From Vermamoeba vermiformis (taxonomy: Eukaryota; Tubulinea; Echinamoebida): a DNA stretch of 64,000 nucleotides. The stretch is from positions 558,001 through 622,000 of the forward strand of contig JBEWZL010000077.1 of the NCBI GenBank assembly GCA_045837725.1. The letters are read 5' to 3'. The notes beneath the pieces are model-generated. The model saw only the letters and a program-made list of their open reading frames with translations, ran no database searches and was not told the origin of the DNA. Below are positions 37,402-47,533 of the stretch, piece by piece (positions within the stretch are counted from its first letter, which is position 1; each line of letters opens with the position of its first letter). The translations under genes were made by a program, and so were the position numbers.

Positions 37402-40400
37402 ATGGTAAGCTGAGCGTACCTGCGGATGCAAGGCGATCTAACCGATCTTTAGGCCAACAGAACTGAATCTCATGCCTTTCGGCAGTTTCAACCCGTAGAA
37501 TTGTGGGACTATTTCGGTGAACGAGATATCTCCTCAAATGAGTGGGCAGAAGAGAAGGAACGCGAATACGGTTAGTGACCGCTTATTTTTACAAAATCAA
37601 AAATAATTGCTGCAGCAATTTTATGCTCTTGGCAATAAGAATTATTAATGTAAACTATTTATAAAGCCCATATCTAATTTCCTGTAATTTGTTCTGATCA
37701 GGGAAAGGCAAGAGACATTTTTATGACCCTATCGCACCAACCGTTTGCAACGATCGACACGAAATACCTTCGCTATTAAATAAGGCATTATTTGCTGTTT
37801 CAGCAATGCTAAACTCTACAAGCGTCATTTCAACCCAGATTTGTAAGCTCGAACTATTGTTTGCCACGTCCAATCCTCATGTCAATTAGTCAATCAGCTA
37901 CCCAGTAATATTATCGAGAGAATTGTCCCTCAGTTGTCGTTCACGGCGTTGAGGAGATTATACAGCACTAGCTGGCCCGAATATTTGGATGTGTCCAAAT
38001 ATCGAACTTTGCTCGCCTGGTAATATTGAATATAGAATGAATAATACTTAATATTATTGATAGTATTAAGAATGAAGAAGACATCTATCGTTTTTTGTAT
38101 TTTCACAACTCGTCGCATCCGCTACTTCAACACAGTATTACCATGAACGTGCTGGAGAGCCGTGGCCTGCTGATATACGAAGACATACCCAACGATGTAT
38201 ACGATATTTTAACATGTGAGTCACTGACATAGAAGTTTACTGACTAGTAATTAGGACCCTCTAATATGCCGGGCGACCAACAAAGCTGACAAGGGATATC
38301 CTGACTTCAGAGTGGCACGTGGCGATGTTGTGATAGCCGATAAGACCACATTTGAAGAGCGATGGAAGGTACTGCTCGCGATCTTAGCCAAGATCTGAAG
38401 CCTCATTGAGTGACATTTTTGACATAGGTTTACACTCAAGGCATGTTCGCTCACATGGATTGGAGCAATGTGTTTATCGCAGGAGGATCAGTCTTGCATT
38501 GTTTAAGACAAATGAAGCACGGCGCTCGCTTCAAGGATCTCGCCGACTTGTTCAAGAACTTCTACGGCGAGTCCGATATTGATTTGTACATTTATGGATT
38601 AGACGAGGAGGCCACCAAAGCGAAGGTAATTGAATGCTCAGTAGTACTTATGAACATATCTTACCCTCAGTGCAGGTTCTCGACATCTACAATAGCGTGA
38701 ATAAAGTGTTCAAAGAGCTCTACGTGATCAAATCGAAGAACGCGTTCACGTTGTTTGCTGACGGAATGAGACCCCTGCAGGTTATAGCGACGTAAGTATC
38801 ATGGAGCAAATCGATCTTTCCCTTCATTATACACATACATTAGTCAGAGACTGATTATTCGACTTAAGGATGTACAAATCCGTGGACGAAATTTTGCTCA
38901 GTTTTGATTTGGGATGCATTATGGGTACGTACTTTATGGAGAGATTAACGAGTACTTACCTTATTTGGTAGTGGGCTACAATGGCAAGGATGTGTTGTGC
39001 TTGCCGAGGTTTTTGGTCTCCATGAAGTACATGACCAATCACCTCGATAGCGACATGAACTTGTCAAACAAACTTCAGTGGTTCAGACTGCAAAAATACG
39101 CAATCAGAGGATTCAACAGCGCGTTGCCCACGTCATTCAGATTTCACGGACTCAACGGATTTGGTACGACTAGGCTCAAGATCTGTTGCTTAATTGAGCC
39201 AAATGTAAGCGGTTCAGTGAAAAGCTAACGGTCTTGTTATACCACAGACAAAGCGTTTCCGAGCCCCGAAGATATTCGTACACTCAATGTTGACACTTCG
39301 CTGAAGAAGGTCGTTGAAATTATGTCGCTGAGCAAGATGTCGTTGTTAGAGAAGACTCTTCCACAATTCTGGATGAATTTTCCGTACTTGTGGAGCATCA
39401 GGTGGCATCAAGGGTACGAAAGTACATAGCAATATCCTTCGTCTTGCTAACCTAATATAGTTTTTCGTTCAATTTATCGCGTTCATCGTTGGATGAAGAG
39501 CGGGCATTGGAAAATTGGGGCGTTGATGACGTCACCGGCGAGCTCAGAAATCTCGAGTTACATCATTTGACTAGCGAACAAGTGGGTTCTTTTTGGGTAA
39601 GTGTATTATTGCCAAAATTGGATGTTTGTTTATTTTGAAATTTCAGTTGGAACCTCCTGCGTACCCTGACACCGTGCCTGTGTGGACAATGGGCGCTCAC
39701 CCTGAATACCACAAAGCTGCTGATGCGTACAAATAGTAAGCGACAATTCTTTTTTATTACGAGTGTAACTTACTTGATTTTTTAAAGCGGTGAAGGAGAC
39801 AAAGCCGATAGCGCAGCATCTTTGAATACGTTGCTCAAGGAGTTTGAGATCACTTCCTTCACTGAAAGTGAGTTTTTTGTCACTTCAAAAGTTATTTTAA
39901 CTTGAGGTCTCTACCTAGGTATACTGCAATGTTATTACCTCGATTCGATCGTCGAATGTAAAACCTGCAATAGAACGACGCAAGTTAACAACGATCAAAA
40001 CCCGTATCGCTGTACGTAATACATTTTAGATTTTTCACCGGATCTGATCGATTTCCTTTCATGAACCAGTGATGAACAGTTCACTATCGACCATTGATTA
40101 CGTGGTTGAAAGAGGCGAGTTTGAGTTGTGCAACTTGACGCACTCGACGGTTGGCACTATTGAAAGTGAAGTGCTGTCATTGGGTGGATCTTATTGGTAC
40201 GGCTAATAGACAAAAAGTACTCGTATGAATTAATTAACCGTCGATCCACAACAGGAGAGTCACGTTGGAGATTCCCAAAAAAGGAGATCTGCTCTGGTTG
40301 AAATTGCGGAAGCTAAACGACGTAGTTGGTAAGTACCAATTGTATCACAGACATATTATCTATCACAGTCTAATATTTAATGCATTTAGATACCGAAGCT

Positions 40401-40764
40401 AAGAAGCAGCTCAAATATTATTTCTTGAATTTTGTGCTGACTTTAAAAAGCACAAAGAAGAAAGCGGAACGTTACGACATGCATTTTGGTAAGATCACAA
40501 GTTCGCATAATTATAATTGTTTATTAACATTATGTAGATGGCTCGTTCATTTTCAAAAACGAAGAAGGCCTTGACACCTGGAAGACGTTTATTTATCGTC
40601 CGTACGTGTTCAAGCCGACCGAGTTTGATATTGATCCGCTTGACATGCCCCGCCTTGTCGGCAATCTGGTCCAATCTGACATCAGTTTTTTGCACGGTGG
40701 TTCCATTGTGGGCAAATTAACGATGCAATTTCACGCTCCAAGACTAGAAGTCATTAATATTTAA
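37402..40764 (+). CDS. F-box protein with nucleotidyltransferase-like core
   Basis: The start is set at 37,402: exon 1 ends exactly with ATG, followed by GTAAGC. The next exons read QPVELWDYFGERDISS and GKGKRHFYDPIAPTV in phase, joined to an F-box (FNQLPSNIIERIVPQL). The central domain has FIAGGSVLHCL and GESDIDLYIYGLDEE, a GGS...DxD arrangement as in the nucleotidyltransferase fold, then a conserved RPLQVIATMYKS ... LSFDLGCIM ... VGYNGKDVLCLPR block. I recall this block from proteins of unknown function in fungi, amoebae and large DNA viruses. The remainder has no recognised domain but includes a CKTCNRT motif. Substrate and catalysis are unknown. It ends 15 bp from the convergent neighbour. 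Confidence 0.7.
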
Positions 40765-40779
40765 AGACGAAATACTCTT

Positions 40780-42520
40780 TTAATCATCGATAATGTACAA
40801 ATATGTCAATTTTTTTTGGAGCTCTTCCTTTGGTACTCGTTTGCATATAAAGTTGTCCATCCTACATTCTTCTGTTGTTTGATAATAAATTGCTTGCAGA
40901 TTGGTCAAGGAGGTTATAAAATCACAACTCGCGCTTTCATTAGCATCTGATAGGAGCGAAAAAGCGAGATACTTCAGTTTTGTTAATGCAGTCAAACATT
41001 GAATGTCTTCGTCGCTACCTCTTGCGGAAAGGGTACACAGGTCCTCCAGCGTTGTGAGTTGTGCGATGATTGGCCACTCTTTCGGCGTAGCATAATACAA
41101 CTTCAGGCTTTCTAAGCTGGTCAATCGTGTTAAGAAACTGCAATCCACGTGTTCATCGACCATTGCCCAGAGATTCGTCAATTTTGGCGGCAAGTAGCAG
41201 TTCTCGGGCATTCGCTGTTCGCAGCGCAAATCTTCCAAATTAGGAAGGTGATGCAGTACGCCACTTTCCCAAAGAGCAGAGCCTGTGTGATGCAGTGGAT
41301 AAGAGCATCTTAGTGACTTCAACTTAGTCAATCTTGCCAGTGTGCAAATTTGTTCAGTTGTCGGTGTCTCCAGCACCAATGATGTGAGGTTGGTTACGTC
41401 TGTCAAAATATCATCCGAAAGGCCATGTTGCAAGTACAAGCGCTCCAAATTAGTCAGGTGCTCGATATGATGCTTTTCCGTGTAGCGTAGATTAGGGCTG
41501 AGTGAAATCAAGCTCGTTGGAAATCGCTTCAAAATATCAGCTGACATCCAATGGAATTCGCACACTACGGTCTCCAACGAGGTCAGCGCTGTTAATGTCT
41601 GACTGTCATCTAATTCAAGATTACTTTGGCAAGTCCAACAAAATGTCTTCAAGCGCTGAAGCAATTGAATATTTTTCGGGAATGATTTTGTCGTAAGTTC
41701 CAAAAAAGTGAGTCGCGTGTGGTATGCGAGGTCAATGTCTGCTGTGGCACCAATACTCAATGATTCCAGAGCTGTTAGTGTCTTTATGTATTCAAATGTC
41801 TCCCAATTCGAACAGAAGTCGTACGTGAGTTGTTTCAAGTTGACGCATTGTGCAATTTTGTTGACCAAGTTAGTCTCGTCATCTAAGAATCCATAAACAG
41901 ATAGGAACGTTAATTTGCTTGGGTGCAACAGCCAATCAAAATTGCCGTTGTCTGAATCAGCGGTATACAACAAACATTCCAACTGTCGCAACACTGTCAG
42001 TTCTCTTGCCTCCGAGTCCAATAAGTCATCCATTTGAATTCGCTTGATGTTTGTTAAACTTTTGAGTAAATCATATGGTGGACTTGTCGCTAGAAGTGAC
42101 GTCAGATTTGTCAAGCTTGTGAGTGACATCCAAGCGGGATGTGAGACCGAGCCTTGAAAGTTTAGAGAGACTAAATTCGTGAGGCCTGACAATGCTGGAA
42201 CCATTGCATCTGTTTTAGCGATTATTTTTCTGAACTGCAGGTGCAACGGGTGATTGTATCGAGCTAGCCTGCCCAGAAGTGGCAAATCTGCTGGTCGTGT
42301 AAAATATAAATTAAATTTGCTGTATTTTATCGTATTCAGCCATTTAGTGTTGACTGCTCGCAGAGTGCGCAATGATTTATCGTCATTATTTAGAAATAAA
42401 CTAATTATTTTGTGGAGTTCTTCTGGCAGGTCATCGAGTTTCTTAATAGACGAAGATATTAAATTAACTAATTGCGAAATTATAAATTATAACTGAACAT
42501 ACCGTAGTGGTAATTTCCAT
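40780..42520 (-). CDS. F-box / leucine-rich-repeat protein
   Basis: F-box near the N-terminus (LDDLPEELHKIISLFLNNDD), then at least 15 LRR units of the LTNLTSLxL style, roughly 22-26 residues each, running to the stop at 40,780. Almost the whole protein is one long exon (40,780-42,470). A first short exon beginning MEITTT (ATG at 42,518-42,520) with a short intron GTATGT...TTAG is proposed, but the phase at that junction does not work cleanly, so the true start is uncertain. The gene is closely similar in style to the F-box/LRR gene at 3.2-5.5 kb. SCF-adaptor role inferred. Confidence 0.75.
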
Positions 42521-42701
42521 TGCGATTGCGAACTCAAATCCGAACTTATGATAAATCTCTTGGTGGCACCAAAGTCTAGAATTCGCTAATTTGCAAAAAA
42601 GCAAAACTCTTGGTTGTTCTTCCTTGCTATGATGGCGAGAAAACAATTTTTAAAGATTCTGTGGTTATTTTTTGACCAAAATGTGGATCGAGATTTTATT
42701 G

Positions 42702-43551
42702 TTAGGAAAGGTTAACTTTTCTTTGTTGAAGCATTTTAACAAGCACATATCCAGCCAAAGAACTGTAAATATGTTTCATGGTGTGGCCGCTCAGAGTATG
42801 TAAATCCAAAGTGAAAATGACACGATCCAGCGACTCGCACACTTTGGCTATCCCATAAAGCAGTGCTACTCCCTCGTAGTACATCGAATGAGTGTACTTA
42901 GATTTTAATAGCAGCGGAGTTGCAGCTACGAACCAAGCAGATAGCATCTGCGCGACGCTAAACCACCGGAGATCGTCGAACAGGTACCAGTACAAGGCAC
43001 TTCCACCATTTAATAGCAATGCGGGTATGAATGATAGACCACCTGCACGCGGACTGATGCACTCGTATAACACTGTTGAGATCAGCTGTTTTTAAAATTG
43101 ATTAGAAATTTCGGATCAACTTTACCCTGCCGCAATCTTAATGCGATGATCAATTACTTACGGGTGCAAACGCAATTGCCATGGGTAATCGATCGAATAT
43201 CAAAGTGCTGTTGTTTGGAATCAAGTGGTAAAAGCCCGATCCAAAACAGGTCGCAATCATTCCCGCGAAGGCCGTGAGCCACATGATTTTCTGCTGTTTA
43301 GGTACGCTGTTTTGCTTGTTATTTTGAATTTCTCGCAGTCCCATTAGTCCGAAGAGTAAGAAAGGCAGGTTGGAGATCACATCCATTGTGTTTGGAATGA
43401 GCGGCAGAAGTATGCGTTTGTCTGCAAAGTCATGATACGAATGTGGTTGTGGTATTTTAGGCAGGAAGTGCGCGATTATCGGCAATACGATCGTTGGAGC
43501 AAATAGAATTGCTGTTCGGATCAGAGCAGATTTGTTTGCTTTTGTTGTCAT
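42702..43551 (-). CDS. CREST-superfamily (alkaline ceramidase-like) membrane protein
   Basis: A multi-pass membrane protein with at least six hydrophobic segments. Motifs match the bacterial and eukaryotic ceramidase/PAQR/Per1 hydrolase superfamily: NTMDVISNLPFLLFGLMGL with an Asp in a loop, FGSGFYHLIPNNSTLIFDRLP with the conserved His, and SGHTMKHIYSSLAGY with two further His. Those His and Asp residues bind a catalytic metal in the superfamily. Two exons, with one short intron near 43,090-43,163. The start is MTTKANKSALIRTA, divergent from the SDR gene by 177 bp. The substrate is not predictable; a lipid amide is possible. Confidence 0.75.
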
Positions 43552-43728
43552 CTCTGTAATAAATAATAATTAATAAGATTTCATTATCTAAGGTGCAATA
43601 TCTTCCTAACGCGCTTCAATTTCCAAAAAATAGAGGATCTGAACGACATTTCATTCGGCAAAAACACAATGATTTAAAGATAGCGCAGCATCTTCAATCA
43701 CCTAATACTTACCAATAGAACAACACAA
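43552..43728. promoter_or_regulatory. Divergent promoter, CREST gene / SDR gene
   Basis: 177-bp AT-rich region between two divergent ATGs. It must contain both core promoters. No specific site is assignable. Confidence 0.45.
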
Positions 43729-44993
43729 ATGGTGCAACACAAGCCAATCGATCAACAGGTCGTCGTAATCATCGGTGCCTCAAGTGGCATCGGCAAAGTG
43801 ACAGCAATGGAGTTTGGTGCCAAAGGAGCCAAGTTAGTCATTGCAGATAGATCCAGAGCAGGATTGGAGGCCACTTCTAGCGAGATTATGAGCAGAGGTG
43901 GTCAGGTCGTATGGGTGGTTGCGGATGTGACTTCGACAGAACAAGTAAGAAAATTATTCTTGATAAATCGTATAATTATGGCTAATAGAACTAATTATAA
44001 TAAGATGCGCGAAGTGGCCCAAAAAGCAATTGAGACTTACGGTAGGATCGACACGTGGGTCCACAATTCAGGTCAGGAAATCTTAATGCTTTCTCTTCCT
44101 CGTCTAACTACAGTTCATTTTCTAGGCGTGGCTATGTTTGGCCACTTCGAAGACATTACTCCCGACGAGTTGCGCAGAACAATTGAAGTCAACACGCTCG
44201 GTGTGGCCAATGGCTGTTGGGCTGCCTTGCCCCATTTGAAAGTCAACGGCGGTGGTCTCATTATTGTCTCGTCACTCATGGGACAAGTGCCGCTGGCGTT
44301 AATGTCGAGTTGCTGCGCTTCAAAGTATGCTACTGTCGGGTTAGTGGACTGCTTGCGCATGGAGCTCAAACAGACGTACCCGAATGTCACCGTCACGAAC
44401 ATCTTGCCTGGTGCAATTGACACGCCATGCTACGACGTGTGCAAGTCTAAATTGCCTTCTGGTATGGAGACTGATGAAATTCCCTTCAATCTTCTTCGTT
44501 CTAACGAGGTATAAGCTAAATATGTTGCTGCTCTTCCACGTTACAACCCCAAGATTGCAGCCGAGACTATTCTTCGCGCGGCAGTCTATCCTGAGCGAGA
44601 AATCTATGTTGGAACGGTTGGTAAGAAACTAAAGTCTGGAGCGGAAATGGTACTTTGTATCTAACCTTGATGATAGCTTGGGTCTTGGCCACTTTGCATC
44701 GACTTTTCCCCAATGTCTGCGACTTCATTACACGACAGATGAGCTTCAGAATTTGGAGAATGGATCCAGGTGCCACGCAAGACGACAACATGAATCACCC
44801 GTGTGAACATCATAACAATATCACGGGCAGCTTGGAGAAGAAGTACACATTGAACTTCAGTCTGTACAATACGATCAAGAAGTATCAGGGCATGGCTATG
44901 CATTCCATCGGCAATTCAATGAGCTGGTTCACAAGTAAATTGCCTCGCGGTCAAGCAACACAACAACCCGCTGTGCAAAAGAAGACTCAGTAA
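43729..44993 (+). CDS. Short-chain dehydrogenase/reductase-like, catalytic Tyr absent
   Basis: Rossmann-fold SDR. The cofactor loop GASSGIG is intact, as is the ADVTS Asp. The usual NNAG is HNSG. The active-site Ser is present in VSSLMGQ, but the YxxxK motif reads SCCASK: Tyr is replaced by Cys (TGC where TAC is expected) while Lys remains. The substrate region extends into a C-terminal tail with WRMDPG and a hydrophobic/amphipathic end, similar to long bacterial-type SDRs. An in-frame TAA at 44,512 is removed by a 54-nt intron (donor after TCT G at about 44,460, acceptor ATAAG). Other introns are in phase. The gene may be non-catalytic, a binding protein or a recently inactivated enzyme. Confidence 0.75.
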
Positions 44994-45054
44994 GCCAACG
45001 GAGCATGTTTGATTCGTACCTTTTGCGAGCAATAAATAGGTATTTACATATTTA

Positions 45055-46654
45055 TTATATATCATCATCGTCAAACATTGGAAAATTGACGAGCAGTCCG
45101 TCAGACTCGTCCGTAGGAATCAAATATCTGATAAGGGTTAAAAAACCTAAGCGAGTTAATCGATTAAAATACGTACTGTGGGTCATTCCAAAACGAAGCA
45201 GATTGCTTGACTTTGTAATGTTGTTCTTTTTGCAAGTGTTGCCTCAGCGTGTCTATGGTATCAAAGTGTTCTTGGCAATACACGCAACAATTATCCGACA
45301 TCTACAAATTCGAGTTAGCTTCCAGCAGGTTTACGGTGAGGCCACTTACTTGTTTTCGCACGTAGTTGATCAGTTTGATACAGTTGTAAAAGTCGAGCTC
45401 TAAGTAATGAAGTTAGGATTCATGATGGGAATAGCTATAGCGAGCACGTACTCCACTCAGCTTTCATATTGATGATATCGAAGTTATGCTCGCCTTTCAT
45501 GTGCTCGAAGGCTGCATTGATGTTGGTGAGCTTCGTCTGACAAAACAAGCAGTCGCACTCTTCGTTCTCTTCGGAGGTCCAATCACCCCACTCTGCGTCG
45601 CCATCTTGATCTTCGTATTCATCCCCAGTAGTCGATTGTCTATAAGTTATGTTAGCTCACAGTTGAAGAGTAGAACTACACCTACGAGGTTGCGTCGTCG
45701 ATCTGATCGATTTCTTTTCGCAGCTCTTGCCATGTCTTATCGGGCTCCAAATAATTGACGAGATAAAATCGATCGTAAAATCTATTCTTAGAGTTAATCT
45801 TCAAATGTTTCTTCTTTCTAATGTGTTCTTTCAGCACACGTTGATCTTTAAATATTTTCTCGCAATAGATGCACTGCAAGCTGAACGAATGATTAGTTTA
45901 ATGATAGATGGCAGTTGTTAATAGACCTTACTTGTCTAGTTTTTCCTTCAAAATATCTAGCAGCTCATTGACGTGGACCATGTTTTCGGGGGATCCGATG
46001 TTGAAATGGTGCGTGTTGTACATGTGCTGGAACAACTCTCGTCTAAAAACACCGTGAGCATATTACAGGCTAATAGTCCTATAAGCTCCGTACCTATTGC
46101 CTTTGAAGATTGTTACACAAAATAAGCATTTGCGTTCAAAAGAGGGATCTTCGCGTTCCCGTTGTTGCTCCTCAACTAAATCATGCTGTAAAAGATTAAT
46201 ACCGTTATGAACATTTTCCGTGAACTCTTACTAGAATAGCCAAGCGAACTTGTTTTCTAACCTCTTCATCGCTGTCTTGGTTCGCAAGTTCGAAAAGATC
46301 TGATCCACAAAAAATGTCTGCATTAATTTACATGATAATGCGTTAGGCATATTACCTCCATTTTTGTGCGAATATTCGTGCAAGTTTTGAATGGTGGGCG
46401 CCTTCTCTTTCCAAAAATTTAAATATCTAACAAAAAAAATCAATTTAAAATCACGAGGGAATTTGTTAGCCTCTAATCACGCACCTTTCTATGTCTAGTA
46501 TCGAGTTGATATCTTTTATTCGTAGCTGGTGTTTGGCAATAAAATGTTGGTTTGGATCTTCTAAATATTCCAAGCAGTAAGGGCACCGCAGCTCGCGCTG
46601 CCCTAAAATGTTTCCATTGTTGGTATTACTATTGATTGTTGGCAGCGGCTCCAT
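45055..46654 (-). CDS. ZNF277-like C2H2 zinc-finger protein
   Basis: Orthologue-level similarity to ZNF277 (named from memory of the human protein). Five C2H2-type fingers are visible: CPYCLEYLEDPNQHFIAKH, CLFCNN ... HMYNTHH, CIYCEKIFKDQRVLKEHIRKKKH, CLFCQTKLTN ... HMKGEH, and CVYCQEHFDTIDTLRQHLQKEQH. The signature KINSKNRFYDRFYLVNYLE after the third finger is highly characteristic, as are LELDFYNCIKLINYVRKQ and the acidic DxDGDAEWGDW segment. The start is MEPLPTINSN. Introns are in phase in the exons I followed, and the last join gives the ending FPMFDDDDI. ZNF277 has been linked to ribosomal protein uS5 binding in animals (established knowledge). Confidence 0.88.
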
Positions 46655-46849
46655 TGTGTTGGTGTTGTTTGGATCTGCAGAAACGTCACAGGCTTTTCCC
46701 GCCTTGCTGTCTTATGTATTAGCAGCATAGACAACTACAATTATAATTAAGCGATAAAATTTGAGTAATAGCGTGTGCTTTAATTTGGTTATTTACAGTC
46801 GATATTTAGATCTTCAGCCATTAAAATGATTTGGCTGGTGATTGATAAT

Positions 46850-47392
46850 TTAATAGCCATTTACATTAACGTAGCTTTGCACGTAAGGGTGGCGATGACG
46901 CCGTGGTGCTGTCACGCTGCGAGGAACACCATCTCTAACACTAGATACGTAACGGGTTGTTGGGTGGTTGTAATATGTGGAAGTGACTCGGCCTAGATAA
47001 TATTATTAGTAAATTAAATTATGTAAGGCCATTGATAAATATTTCTTTTTTTAGAAACGATTTTCGCTACCTGATTCAATTTCGGTTGTGTATCTTGGAC
47101 CTTCTCTCTTGGCAGGGCGATAGCCGTAAGAAGTAACCGTTGGTGGTACGACAGGATGGTAGCTTGACGAAACAGTAGATTGGCCCCTTATTAAATAAAA
47201 ATATTTTAATCCAGCATCATTAATTATTATCTAATCTTGCTCGCTTGCTGTATCAAAATATACACGCAAATTAAATAGCCAATAAATTCGCCCTTTAAAT
47301 TGCTATCTTGGGACTTACAAGTTTGTGCTCTTCCAACTAGCAGATTTGGTAGTTCGTCGTGCTTTAATAGCGTCTCCCGCAATATAGCTCAT
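46850..47392 (-). CDS. Small unknown protein, Tyr/Thr/Pro/Arg-rich
   Basis: A three-exon gene of about 126 residues. It begins MSYIAGDAIKARRTTKSASW, joined in phase to GQSTVSSSYHPVVPPTVTSY, then GRVTSTYYNHPTTRYVSSVR and an end PRRHRHPYVQSYVNVNGY. Introns of usual size have GT donors and TAG/AAG acceptors. The composition is basic with many Tyr, Ser, Thr and Pro, low in hydrophobics, so it is probably unstructured. No family is recognised. It could instead be a 3' part of a longer transcript, but no upstream in-frame ATG was found. Confidence 0.5.
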
Positions 47393-47533
47393 GTTCAATG
47401 CTTGTTGTGGTGTGTAGTTATAGTCTTGTTGAAAAAAAAGTTGCCTTAGATACGACAAGATATTCGAGCAGAAATTTCGTAACGCCGAACGTTTTTAGTT
47501 TATTTAAAACAGCTAGGCTAACCTAAGTTATTC

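Noticed and set aside
42464-42646. Minus-strand reading MFSRHHSKEEQ as the N-terminus of the F-box/LRR gene
   Set aside because: The frame stops before the F-box and no splice in phase connects it cleanly.
44512-44514. In-frame TAA within the SDR gene, looking like a pseudogene stop
   Set aside because: It falls inside a 54-nt sequence with a GTATGG donor and an ATAAG acceptor; removing it restores the frame (PSAKYVAALPRYNPK).
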